From contig BJOX01000080.1 of the NCBI GenBank assembly GCA_009731375.1, positions 817,196 to 881,195 on the forward strand: a stretch of DNA of 64,000 nt, in the 5' to 3' direction. This document shows, one piece after another, positions 24,101 through 34,630 of the stretch; the first letter of the stretch is position 1; the number at the start of each line of letters is the position of its first letter. Both the position numbers and the translations under genes were made by a program. The notes under the pieces were generated by a model. The model saw nothing but the letters and a program-made list of their open reading frames with translations, ran no database searches and was not told where the DNA came from. Origin of the DNA: Paulinella micropora. Its lineage: Eukaryota; Cercozoa; Imbricatea; Euglyphida.

Positions 24101-27100
24101 CCTGCATGTGGAGGGTCAAAAATTTCCTTGTTCGCCTCTAATTTGGCTTTTAAAAGCTCCTTCTCCTTCTCCGTGCCTACTCCTTCTTCCAATATTTTCC
24201 GCGCCGCCTCTTGAAAATCTTCATCAGACATCTGCTTATGTTGCTTGAGGGGTTCTCTGTCCTCCTCCAAGCCTAAGTCCTCTTCCGAGACATCATCTAG
24301 GCCCGTCTTTTCATACGTGACCGTGTCCGGCTCATCATCTTTACCGAGCTCCACCAGCATGTCAATGAGTCTCGCGTATTGCAAAGGAGCTTTACGGGTG
24401 TAAAAACCATCAAAGCATGTGAATGCTTGCGGTATCAATTTCAACTTGTTGAGGTCTCTGAGCTCCCGCTTGTATGCACTGCTCTGCTCACGAGTTCCCA
24501 TACGACAAGCCACCACTAGCTGTTGCTTGCGAGAGGGTACCGGTATAGGATGATCAATAAGCCGGTCCCTTATTTCCTGCGCCCATATCGCCTTCTCATT
24601 ATATGGCAGGATAATAGTATACGGCTTATTATTTTCGAATAAAGTCCGTAAGCATTTCTTCACTTCAGACAGTGAACGCGGCCACGTGGGCTCGTCACCC
24701 CAGAAATCAGTAATAAAACTTTTAATAGTTTCTGGTGGAGTATCCGGGATTCGCCCCGTTCTCCTTGGTACAAACGCCTCCCTTTTTTCTTCTCCTACTT
24801 TCGCATGGAAACAGTATCCGTTAGTAATATGGACATCTGTTCCTACTCCTTCCGCGAATCTCGCCAACGACGGGCTTCTTTGTGCGACACATATAATCTC
24901 CTCCTTTCGCTTCTCGATTAAGTCATCAATAGACTTTTTGTCCCAATGGCATGTCGGAACTGTGACAGTGCACACTTGGGATTCCCAATTGTCGGTCCAG
25001 GACAGTTCATCCGGTCTTACGACATGGGGGTGAACGTACACCTCAAGTGCCTCATGTGCGATGGCCATCTTTTTGTGATCCGTCGCTAGACTCAGCTCAT
25101 AAGCCTCATAAGAGTCAGTAGCGTTGAAGGGATCAATATCGTTCTCTTCTCCTCTTTTTACTCCATATATCACTCGCCGTGCGGCGCAATCAATCACAGC
25201 CCCCATCGTAGCCAATTGGTCATACGATAGTAATATTGACCCGTGGTAACCGGGGACGACATAGAGGTCCATACGGTATACTCGTGCGGATTTCAATTTA
25301 AAGGTCAGTGTGATGATTCCCGTGATATCCGTCCGGCTGCTCACTCCTTTGAGAGTGCCCGTTGACTTTTTCATATTTCCGTCCACGCAGTCCCGGTATC
25401 GATTAAAAAACTTCCGGCCGACAATATTAATATTCGCCATCGTATCATTACAAACTTTTAATATTGTCTTCAATGTTTCACAATAAAGTTCCGTATAACA
25501 CAGAGCATCGGGCCTGTGTATATTGGCTGCGAGAACAAGAACTTTACGTTCCAAATTTTGGAGTCTTGTCTCTAAGTTTTTCAACTCCTCCTTCTTCTCC
25601 TCCTGCTTCACCTCATTAACATTTTTATTATTCTGCGGTACTGGTGCGTTTACTATTTGAGCGACATTGTCTTGTGGTACTTGAGTACACACATTGTCTT
25701 TTTGCTCGCCACCCGCCGCGACCGTAGACATTGAGTCTGTTCGTGGTTGTTTGCTTGGCCGAGGCGATACGTCTGCCATTGGCCTCCTCGCCTCCATCGC
25801 AAGTCTCGCCTTCCTATTTGCATCAGTTATCATTGGTAACCGTGCTGTATGAACGGGTATGAGACTACCTTGGGGCTGCAGTCTCTGTGTACCCACATCT
25901 TTGTTTTCACATAGAGGAAGCGTTGGCCCAGTCTGCACAACAGCATTAGAAAGCACTGTGACTTTAGGGTTAAACTTCACAGTCTTCTCCTTGCTCTCTT
26001 CTTCCCCCTCCAGTCTTTCCACCACCTCGAAACGATTACCTTGAGTAGTGTCCGGGTAGGATGACGTATCGGTCTCCGAGGCAGTGTTGTAGGCCTGAGC
26101 TCGACCGAAATTCGGGTTGGAGCTTGCCCACGAGCCTCCTCCTCCTCTGGGTGGGGGGGCTGGAGCTCGAACAGCTCTCCCTCCATAAGGGGTATATCCC
26201 CGACCTCCTCCTCTTCCTCTCTGAGGGGTTCCCTGCCACCTCGAGGCTCCTCTCCATGTTCCTCGTCCTCGTCCTCCTCCTCCTCCTCCTCCTCGTCCTC
26301 CTGCTCCTGCTCCTCCTTCTCGTCCTCTTTGAGAGGCCTTTAAGTTCTTTTGTCTCTCCCTTTCCTCCTTCTTCTCCTTCATCCTCTTCATGTAGGTAAT
26401 GATTGCCTCTCGTAACTCCTCATCATCACACATATTGGCATACCAACCTTCGTTCGCAGCGGCAATCTGAAGCATGTTGAAAAGGCCCGGTTCCTTGCCT
26501 TCCGTCCTGCTCAGAAAATTTGCCCTTGCTGTTGGGTTCTGCCTATCATGATTGAAAGAGCAGTCTCTGTTCTCCATCTGTGCCTTACACTGCAAGCCCG
26601 CGAACCACCTCCAACATGCGGTCTTCAGGTCTGGCTCTCTCTGTCTCTTCCAACCGGCAACTCTGTTTGTGTACGTGGCTTGTGCGCCAACAGGTACACC
26701 GCCTGCCTGTGCCGTATGTGCCTCCGTGAGCGAGTCCATGTTTGAGCATGCACTCATCACTTCTTGAAACATTGCTGACGGAGCAACGCTTTGAACCATA
26801 TTTTCGAACAAGTGTGTCTCGAGGAAGTTCTTGGACTTCACTGAGCTAAACGTCGAGCATTGTTGTATGGGCTGAGTAAGCTTACTCGGGTTAACTGTGT
26901 GTAACGCCGAAAAGAAATAGAGGATGATCGACTTGCGGCCATAGAATAGCCCATAGGAGGAAACTACCTCCGTAAGGGTCGCCGCCAAGCCAACAGCACT
27001 CCTCAAACTCATCGCCACTGTCTCAAAGATTTCAAATCCTATGAGAGTACCAGTGCAGAGATGCTGGTATCCATGAGATTGAAAATATGAAATGAGTGTG

Positions 27101-28707
27101 GCCACCGCCAGTTCACACTGAGCGTCTAGGCCTGTTGCATTGTTTCTCTTAATCTCCTCCTTCTTTCTCAAAAACTTGTACTGTGTCAGATCAAATCCCT
27201 CCGAGACTAGAGATTGGTCAAAAACAGTAACAAGGGCCTCGTATTCCTGCGTTTCGTCGCAAGGAAAAGCCTTCATGCAGGCATTGATCTCTTTGAGCTT
27301 GCTCAAAAGCGAAGCATCAGAGTCTTTGTCTGAGCTCGTCTTGGCATATAGCATGAGACTTGCCACTCCTCCTTTCTTCCCCTTGAAGGCATTTATGATG
27401 TTCTGTCTGTCCTTCTTCTCCGTGTTTGTGACCACCACCGTAGTTGAGCCCGAGGGTGCAGGGGCTGGTGGGGCAGGAGCTGGTGGGGTCAAATATGTCG
27501 GAGGGTGTGTCTTTGCACCACTCACTTTTGCTTTCATTCTTTCCAGTCTCATCGTCTTCTCGAACTCCTCATTCTCTTTCGCCTTCTTCTTCTCAGATAT
27601 CACCAGCTTTTGAGCATGAGTGATAAAGGCCACCAATTCAGAAGCAGATCTGAGAAAATTATATTTCTCCACATATTGGTCAACACCTGCTTTGTTGGCG
27701 ACCGGTGGTGCGTTACTAAGTGATTTAAGGACAGAGTGATCCTTGGTAGGAATCCATCTCTTCCATGCCTCCTTGTGCAGTAACGCACCCATCAACAGTC
27801 TGATCTTGGTCAGAACTCTGTCGGTCTTCTCTAACTCATCAATCACAGGATGAGTTTCTCCTGCTGCCTTAATGATTTTTTCCATCTCTGCCTTCCCCTC
27901 CTCCAAGGCCTTCATTTCCATTGTAAAAAAATGAAATATGCCACTCGAGTTTTTCGAACCCAGATTGGTCTTCATTTTTGTTACATCGACTGCCTCCTGA
28001 CCAGTCGCGAGGAATCTGGCCGTTGCTCTTGGGTTTGTGTACTGGAGGTAACCCTCACATCGTGGGCCGTATGTACGTTCCCAAATCAGGGTTTGAGTGT
28101 ACACCCCAAAGATAGCATCGAGTAATTCAAGGTGGGTGTGTGTGTCCCCAAACTTGATATGCTGTATCTTCTTTCTCTCTTCTGGATCAGAGACCAGTTT
28201 GCCGAGGAGCTGTGCTGTGTTTGATAATAGGATATAGACATCCTTTTTAGCACGACTTTTCTCTCTTCTTTGATCCTGAGGGATCCACACATAGGTGTCC
28301 TTCTCTACCCCCATCTTGTAATCAAACTCCTCTTTAGTGAGGTCATAGTGGTCTTGCACCCACTGTTGTTCCTCCACTGTGATCTCCTCTCCATCACTAT
28401 GAATCAAGTCGATCATTTTTCGTCCTCCTCCTCCCGTGTAGGCAGGTGGTAAGGGATTACCATATGCTCCTCCTCCTCCCGTCTCTTCTTGTTCAAATCC
28501 TCCTTCATCTTCGTCTCCTCCATATCTTCCTTCATCATCCCAGCCCTCTTCTACTCCTCCTCCTACTCCTTCATCTCCTCCTCCTCCTTCATTCAATCCT
28601 CCTCCTCCTCCATCATTCAATCCTCTTCCTCCTCCTCCTGCTTCTTCTTCTTCTCTTCTTTGATCTGCCTCCGAGAATTCACTCACTTCGGCGATCTCTG
28701 TCGACAT
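21173..28707 (-). CDS. gag-pol: G1 Gag-Pol polyprotein, uninterrupted to the gap (about 2,510 residues)
   Basis: ATG at 28707 (MSTEIAEVSEF), open without a stop to the gap at 21172. Residues 1-680 are Gag, with an acidic Gly-rich start. Near residue 694 there is a C-x8-C-x8-C-x3-H cluster (CWRWFAGLQC...CSFNH), a CCCH-like finger instead of a CCHC knuckle, followed by an RGG-rich segment at about 790-870. Near 1086 NDTMANINIV stands where the protease DTGA motif is expected, followed by ILLSYDQL.TMGAVIDC. Residues 1270-1460 form a conserved unnamed module. RT follows at 1580-1740 with FCYIDDIIVYSN, then RNase H from about 1870 (VVDTDASKFAIGAVL). Integrase has HNCPLLAHPG...CIPC, then catalytic D (IHIDHVG), D (CSDRGSDF) and E (NGKIERVH), and ends HWKGPYQI. 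Single-frame Gag-Pol implies no frameshifting between Gag and Pol. All catalytic residues of RT and integrase are present, so the element could be active. Confidence 0.9.
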
Positions 28708-29474
28708 GATGTCGTAGTAGTGATCAACAGGAGGACAGTGTCAGCTCCTATGTTTGGTTTTTGTTCGTTTGTGTTCTGTTCCTCCTTCAGTCGATTGACT
28801 AGTGAAGAGAGAAACTAATAGAGAGGGTAGGATAAGATTCCCTGTCCTCTATGAAACACTGTTTGTATGTTTGTTTTTGTTTGAGAAAAATAGTCTTTGA
28901 GACTTTCTCCGATTTCTTGTTCTCCTTACTCAGATTACTTTCTCCTCCTTCTTTTCTATATTGTATCTAGTATGAGGCACTTGGACCTACACACAGATAG
29001 TAATAGAGAAGCTAGAAAAGCTCTCCTTGAGAAGTCGACAGTCGGTCGGATAGGTTCTCAGACCTACCTTTAGAAAACGATCAGAGATTTGCAAAAATAC
29101 TCTGACGTATGTGTGAGATAATGCAGATAAATGCACAAACTAGAAGGGTAAAGTGTTGTGCTCCTGTCCCTATGCTTCTTTGTGTTTTGTGTGTGTCCTT
29201 CACTCTTCTGTCCACCTCCTTCTTCTTGGTCTCTGTGTGAGAACAGCAAGAACGACAGAGAGTTTGTATCTGATGTCTCCTGGTGAGCACACAGATACGG
29301 ATTGGACTAGAGGATACGAGACACCTGCTTGAGACCAATCAAATTATTTGTTTTGTGAAAGAGTTATGAGAAAACTGTGTTGGCGTATTTGTTTTCGTCT
29401 GACGTCCCCGTGTGAGACAGGTCAGTGAAAATTCACTCTGTTGCCTGTGTGGCAAAGCAGAAAGAAATCACCCT
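28708..29474 (-). other. G1 leader
   Basis: About 770 bp between PBS and the Gag start. No ORF is supported. Packaging signals would be expected here, but none is recognised by sequence. Confidence 0.6.
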
Positions 29475-29492
29475 AGTGATGTGGACTCCAAA
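29475..29492 (-). promoter_or_regulatory. G1 primer-binding site
   Basis: On the minus strand TGGAGTCCACATCACTAG begins two bases after the 5' LTR end. TGG pairs with a tRNA CCA end. The tRNA identity is unknown. The second gypsy element has a related PBS, TGGAGTCGCTAATAC. Confidence 0.7.
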
Positions 29493-29494
29493 TG

Positions 29495-29731
29495 TAATGC
29501 CCCCAACGATAGCTCGTAAAAAGTCGGTAATACAACCAAACACAGTCCTCAAGAATGAGAATGATGTCTCGTTGTATTAGCTCAGTGAAGCCAAAAAGGA
29601 AAACGGCAACAGACCAGGAATAAAATGGCATCAGGTCCAATCCGGACAAATAATACTGAAAAACAAGCTGGTGCACCTGTCACCAGGAAAAGGTATTTTT
29701 TACCGNNNNNNNNNNGGGGGTGATGCCTACA
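29495..29731 (-). repeat. G1 5' LTR with a 10-N gap
   Basis: Matches 19029-19264. N run 29706-29715 replaces about nine bases present in the other LTR, so the true length is essentially the same. Confidence 0.9.
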
Positions 29732-29820
29732 CCACTAACAGACGCACCACGTAACTTGACTGTCCGGATCATAAGTAGTGGCTCTAACGACACCGTTACT
29801 CCGATACGGCCGGCCCATAA

Positions 29821-30204
29821 TGTAACACATAACTATTAATTAATTAATAGTACCAACACTTCCCCTGTAACAAAGTAAATTAATATTATGTTACTGTCGT
29901 TCCTAATTAAGTTACGTCTCCTACTACTATTTTGTGAAACATTAGAAAACATAAACTCAAAACATATTCTCTTACCCTCACTCTCTCCGATAAGTAATGT
30001 TGAGGTTGGCTACCCTCCTATCCACAGCTCGGGGGGGAGAAGGGACTATGCCGGCCCACCCGGTATATAATAGCAATACTGATCGTTCCGTTCTGTCTGT
30101 TAATCATTGGTCTGGAGATTACGGAGTCCCTACTTTAGGTATTCCTCAGTCTTCATATCGTTAGTAACAGTTATCTGTTTATTAAATATCCTACTATCGT
30201 AACA
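29821..30204 (+). repeat. G2 5' LTR
   Basis: Ends CTACTATCGTAACA at 30204. The start at TGTAAC (29821) is by comparison with CATAATGTAA before the other copy and is uncertain. The 5' halves of the two LTRs differ much more than the 3' halves. Confidence 0.55.
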
Positions 30205-30207
30205 ATC

Positions 30208-30223
30208 TGGAGTCGCTAATACA
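30208..30223 (+). promoter_or_regulatory. G2 primer-binding site
   Basis: TGGAGTCGCTAATACA starts three bases after the LTR end. The TGG start and position are as expected for a tRNA-primed PBS. Confidence 0.6.
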
Positions 30224-30294
30224 ATAAACGGGGTATGGAAATTTTCCTCTGTTTCTCGGAAATTTTCTGTTGAGAAAGAGACATCGAGAGAAAA

Positions 30295-31113
30295 ATGGGA
30301 GAGGGGGGGAATTTTTCTGATGCGCTTCCAGGGGTTAGGTGCTCTTTCTTGAGATGTTTTAGGTCAGAAGGGGCGGCACGGGTAGGGATTGAGAAGGGAG
30401 AGGAGAATAGGGCTGCGGAACAGGATGTTTTTGCCATTGGGGAACACGAGGAGGAGGAAGAGGAGAGCGAGTCGGAGGATGAGTGGACGAGGGCCAGAAT
30501 CGTTGCTCTGGTCGACACGAGGTTGGAGTATTTCCGGAGACAGAGGAAGGAGGCCTCGGACGGTTTTCCGAAACACGGGCGAGACTTGGGATACCAACAT
30601 AAGGAAATTGATACACGGGTGTTGCCTATGGCCCAATATGTAGTATGCAATACGGGCAAGCCTAGCCAGGCCAAGGTGGAAATTTTGAACTTCCTGCAGG
30701 AGCGGTGGGGAAGCCAACCCATGGTAGCGGATTCGGTGTCCCAGATCAAGAAGACATTGAAAAGTCTGCTTTCACACGGGGACTTCACGATTATGTTTCC
30801 GGTAGGAAGGAGAACGGAAATGTGGTGGTACGATGTAGAAGATTTCCTAATCGCGGACCCGATACCGATTCCGAGTCGCACACAGAAGTTGATAGTGGCT
30901 TGCCGACTCGGATCGAGGAAGATAGCTAGGCGGTACCGAGAGGAACTTCTGGATCGGGATTTTGCCTCTATTCGAGACGAAGCGTTCACGCACATATCCG
31001 GGGTATACCACAGGACACACGCCATTCAGTATGCTATGATGATGGACCAACTGGCAAGATTCGCGGATCAAGAGCGGAAGACACCAACCTTATATCGGTC
31101 GAGGAGGGTTTAG
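30295..31113 (+). CDS. G2 pre-RT module ORF (272 residues)
   Basis: First ORF, only about 90 bp after the LTR, where Gag should be. No Gag-like, zinc-finger or protease sequence is present. Residues about 125-255 align with the G1 region between protease and RT (residues about 1300-1460). Shared text includes DPIPIPSR..KLIVACRLGSR against DHPIPVPSR..QLVVACRMGTR, the pattern FW/RWG....V/LSEVKK.L..L, and AIQYAMMMDQLA against PLQYARLIDMLV. The N-terminal 120 residues are acidic and poorly conserved. The frame closes at 31113, before RT. I know no name for this module. Confidence 0.65.
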   Translation: MGEGGNFSDALPGVRCSFLRCFRSEGAARVGIEKGEENRAAEQDVFAIGEHEEEEEESESEDEWTRARIVALVDTRLEYFRRQRKEASDGFPKHGRDLGYQHKEIDTRVLPMAQYVVCNTGKPSQAKVEILNFLQERWGSQPMVADSVSQIKKTLKSLLSHGDFTIMFPVGRRTEMWWYDVEDFLIADPIPIPSRTQKLIVACRLGSRKIARRYREELLDRDFASIRDEAFTHISGVYHRTHAIQYAMMMDQLARFADQERKTPTLYRSRRV

Positions 31114-31140
31114 ACGGGGACGGAGCAGAGATAACGGTGG

Positions 31141-31960
31141 ATGACATACAGGGGCAAGCGACAGAGGAGCAGATCAAGGAGGAGACGGATAAGGCGAGAC
31201 AGGCGTCACAGGAACAGTCGGAGACATGGGAGGGCACGTCAGAGGAAAAGGCTGCGGCTATGGGGGTCATGGAAGACAACATCCAAGCTTTCGGCCCTTT
31301 GGAGGAGGGGATCGGTGACAAGCCACGTCGCGGTTTTCGAACGAGAGATGGGGCAAGAGGTACCGGGGATAGGACGGCCTTCGCGGTTAAGGCATCATGA
31401 GGATCGGATTGCCAGAGAGATGACGGCGGAACTTTTGGAAAAGGGATTGATCGAGGCGCGGCTATCGGAGTATGCGTCTCCGGTATGCATGGCGCCGAAA
31501 CCAGACGGAACGTTGCGGATGTGTATCAACTATTGAAGGATAAACGAAATCATCAAGAAGATAGAGACGCCAGTGCCGGACGTGAGGAGGGGGATAGAGG
31601 TGTTGCAGAAGGCGAAGATATACTCGACGTTGGATTTGAAGAGCGGATTCTGGCAGATTCCGTTAGGGGAGGAAAGCCGCTACCTAACGGCATTCATGGT
31701 AGGGATGACAACCTACGTGTGGAAGGTTCTGCCGATGGGGTTGAAGGTGGCACCGGGCATATTTCAGCAGGCGATGACGAAGATGCTGGGTGCAAATTTC
31801 CGAGACGCGGAATTTGCGAAGAAGTACGGGGATACGACGGGATACGCCTTCGCGTATTTGGATGATGTGGTCATTTTCTCGAATTCGGTAGAGGAACACA
31901 TACAACATCTGCGGGACACCATGAGTTCGGATTCCGGTTGAATGCTAAGATGTGCCACTT
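31141..31960 (+). pseudogene. G2 reverse transcriptase, frameshifted
   Basis: RT fragments in more than one frame. RIAREMTAELLEKGLIEARLS and CMAPKPDGTLRMCINY end in a stop at 31536. From 31573 the same frame gives YSTLDLKSGFWQIPL, WKVLPMGLKVAPGIFQQAM and the catalytic YLDDVVIFSN near 31855, ending at 31941. Broken continuation to 32048 encodes the thumb. Compared with G1 at least two lesions are needed. Confidence 0.8.
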
Positions 31961-32048
31961 CTTACAGAAGCGGATATAGTATCTGGGGTACGACATTGAG
32001 AACGGAACGTGTTCGATTGCGAGGAAGAAGCGAGAGGCGCTGGCGGCT

Positions 32049-33173
32049 ATGCCTCTTCCTGCGACGAGATCCGATTTACACTCCTTTGTGTCCTTGGCGC
32101 AATACTATAGTGAATTCATACCGGGATTCGCAAAAATCGCGGAACCAATACGGTTGTTCATGAAAGAGGGCAAGTGCGGTGCGGGGAGTACGTGGCCACC
32201 AGCGGTTCATAAGGCGGTTGAAACACTAAGGGCAAATATCTTGATGGACCCATGGAGCGAAGGGGGTACGGTTTTACAGCTTCCCAATTTCAACAAGAGT
32301 TTCATACTAGACACGGATGCATCGGCATATGCGATAGGAGGGATTCTGCAACAGAGGGATGACGAGGGGCGTTTGAGGCCAGTGATGTTTCTGAGTCGGC
32401 AAATGACACGGGCAGAACAACAATACTGCACGCGGCAGAGAGAGGCATTGGCCATAGTCTGGGGTTTCAAGAAACTACGTGACTATCTGTGGGGGGCAAA
32501 GGGGACGACGGTGCGGTCAGATCACAACAACCTGCAGTGGTTGATGTCGCAGGATCACACGGGCAGGTTGGCAAGATGGCAGTTGGAGCTATCCGAATAT
32601 GACTTCACGATTGAATTCATATCGGGTAAGGAGAACTATCGTGCGGACTACCAGTCAAGGGCTGGGGGTGCGCCGGCGGACGACAATGCGAAGGAAAAGA
32701 AGGAAGAGGCGGTGGCGGACGACAAAGATACACGGGCGCAACAGCAGAGTCATGGTGTCTTCGCACTGAAACCGGTATACGACGCGGGGAAGAAGAGTGG
32801 CATGAACCTGACGCGGTTTCACTTCAAGACGGCCGCAGCGGTTTTAACAGTCTTGGGAAAAATGGATTTGGAAGAGGAGGAGCAGAGAGCGAATTTCGAC
32901 GACTGGAAACCCATCAACGGTATGGAGTATGTGACAGAGGTAGCAGAAATGCATAGGAATAGGAAGGAGGCGCAGAGGGAGGATGTGCGGTTTTACGAAG
33001 CGGCCCACGAACACTCGGTGGCTTGTTGTGAAGAACACGGGTTGGAGGATGCGCGAAAGGGATATGAGGAAGAAATGTGGAAGGAGGCGGTACAGGGGGG
33101 GCTGACGGAGGATGAGGTGGGGGATTTGAAACCTTTTCCGTGGCGAACCATGCACATGGTGGGGACATTGTGA
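32049..33173 (+). pseudogene. G2 RT thumb/RNase H/connection segment
   Basis: Open frame of 374 codons, in a different frame from the upstream RT. It has LHSFVSLAQYYSEFIPGFAK (thumb), FILDTDASAYAIGGILQQ (RNase H first Asp), YCTRQREALAIVWGFKKLR and VRSDHNNLQWLM. The C-terminal third is an acidic spacer before integrase. It overlaps the next frame by about 30 bp. Confidence 0.85.
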
Positions 33174-34504
33174 TTCCGACGAAGGCGGAAGCGGCGGCGG
33201 GTCAGACGGAGGCGAAGCCGGAACTCATGTTTAGGGACACACACCCAAGCCGGGTATCGTTGGAGTTGGAAAACAAGACGGAGATCAAGTTTGCGTCGGT
33301 GGACATGTTCCGCAAGCTCACGCAAGACAGTGAGGAGTGGAAGAGGTTTATTGCGCACCAGGAGAACCCGACGGGGATGTCGGCGGACGGGGACATAAAG
33401 TGGCGGAAGGAGAAGTACACTTACTCGGACGGGCTAATCTGGTATTTCGGGAGCGGGGCCAAGAACAAGGACGATCCGGAACGGTGGGTGGTATGGGTGC
33501 AGGCAGCGTTACGGTACGCGATTCTGACAGGGGCACACAACTGCCCTTTACAGAGTCACCCGGGGCTGGATAGGATGAGGTGGTCTATGACTCGACGGTT
33601 TCATTGGGACACGATGGATAAGGACATCAAGAGTTTCATTTCGGGATGTGGGCCATGCCAGAGGGCGAAGACGGTCTACGATGCGAACAAGGGGCTACTG
33701 GGGCAGTATGACATAACAGGGTATATATTCGACACGATCCACATCGATTACGTCGAAGCGGGGGATGGTCGATACAAGTATATCCTCACGATTATTGATC
33801 GGGCCTCTAACTACGTGATTGCGGTTCCCACGGCTGACGACACCAAGGAAACGACGGCCAAAGCACTGATTGATAACGTATTCAGCCGGATCGGGGTAGC
33901 CAGGAAGATCATATCGGACAGAGGAAGCTCATTTATCAATTGGGTGTCGAACGAGCTCAGTGCATACTACGGGTTTCGGTGGGATTATGTCACGGCATAC
34001 AACCCTATAGCTAACGGGAAGATAGAGAGGATGCATCGTACGCTGAAGGCGTCCTTGAAGATCTATTGTCAGAACAGGCAAACCAAATGGCCAGAGGAAC
34101 TGCAAGCGTTTACCTTTGCGGTGAACAATCTGGGCTCTTCGTCTTTGGGGGGTAGGGCTAGACTGTGCCCACATCAGATGGTGTTTGGCAAGGTCTTAAC
34201 CACTCCACAGGACGTGATGCAACACAACGCATTGTATCAGCCGTTGGAGCTGATGGCAGTGAGGTTACGGGCCCTAGCGGAAGCGGAACAAATTGTGATT
34301 AAACATCGGGAGGCGGCAATGCGGACGGAGGACGAGAAAGGCCAACAGAAATATAAGCACGTGGAATTCCGAGAGGGGAATACAGTGGTGCTATACTGCC
34401 CGAACGTTCCAGTGGGGGTCTCCACGAAGATCTATGAGAAATGGCAGGGTTCGTATCAGATTATGAAACAAACCGCGGCCTACAATCATAAGATCAGACA
34501 CTAG
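33140..34504 (+). CDS. G2 integrase
   Basis: Open frame of 454 codons. The zinc module HNCPLQSHPG...CGPCQRAK (HHCC) is followed by core residues D (IHIDYVEAG), D (ISDRGSSF) and E (NGKIERMH), all present, and C-terminal VVLYCPNVPVGVSTKIYEKW..SYQI, the GPY/F-like module with GPY changed to GSY. The frame closes at 34504 within the C-terminal domain. The catalytic core looks functional although the rest of Pol is broken. Confidence 0.9.
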   Translation: MANHAHGGDIVIPTKAEAAAGQTEAKPELMFRDTHPSRVSLELENKTEIKFASVDMFRKLTQDSEEWKRFIAHQENPTGMSADGDIKWRKEKYTYSDGLIWYFGSGAKNKDDPERWVVWVQAALRYAILTGAHNCPLQSHPGLDRMRWSMTRRFHWDTMDKDIKSFISGCGPCQRAKTVYDANKGLLGQYDITGYIFDTIHIDYVEAGDGRYKYILTIIDRASNYVIAVPTADDTKETTAKALIDNVFSRIGVARKIISDRGSSFINWVSNELSAYYGFRWDYVTAYNPIANGKIERMHRTLKASLKIYCQNRQTKWPEELQAFTFAVNNLGSSSLGGRARLCPHQMVFGKVLTTPQDVMQHNALYQPLELMAVRLRALAEAEQIVIKHREAAMRTEDEKGQQKYKHVEFREGNTVVLYCPNVPVGVSTKIYEKWQGSYQIMKQTAAYNHKIRH

Positions 34505-34630
34505 CGGACGAAAAAGGAACAGATAGTCCACGTTCGGCGATTGGTCAAGTTCTCGCCTTACTTGTTGGATTACGAAACGGAGCAGGATGCCTTGGAGCCG
34601 ACGGCGGATTAATTTGGAAACCCGCGGCCG

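Larger units (their letters stand above)
19029..29731 (-). mobile_element. Complete Ty3/gypsy LTR retrotransposon, family G1
   Basis: Order on the minus strand: 5' LTR, PBS, leader of about 790 bp, one Gag-Pol frame, assembly gap, about 1 kb of 3' non-coding region, PPT, 3' LTR. LTRs start TGTAGGCATC and end GGCATTACA. The two LTRs differ at only three substitutions and one length change over the comparable bases, so insertion is recent. No clean target-site duplication is seen (left flank CAGAT, right flank CCACT). The PR, RT, RNase H, integrase order is that of Ty3/gypsy. Confidence 0.9.

Noticed and set aside
19024-29736. Five-base target-site duplication around G1
   Set aside because: Flanks CAGAT and CCACT do not match; the longer flanks share CCACTA-like text but not in the right register.
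30216-31025. Minus-strand frame of 269 codons
   Set aside because: Antisense shadow of the G2 pre-RT module; the plus frame aligns to G1 Pol and this one does not.
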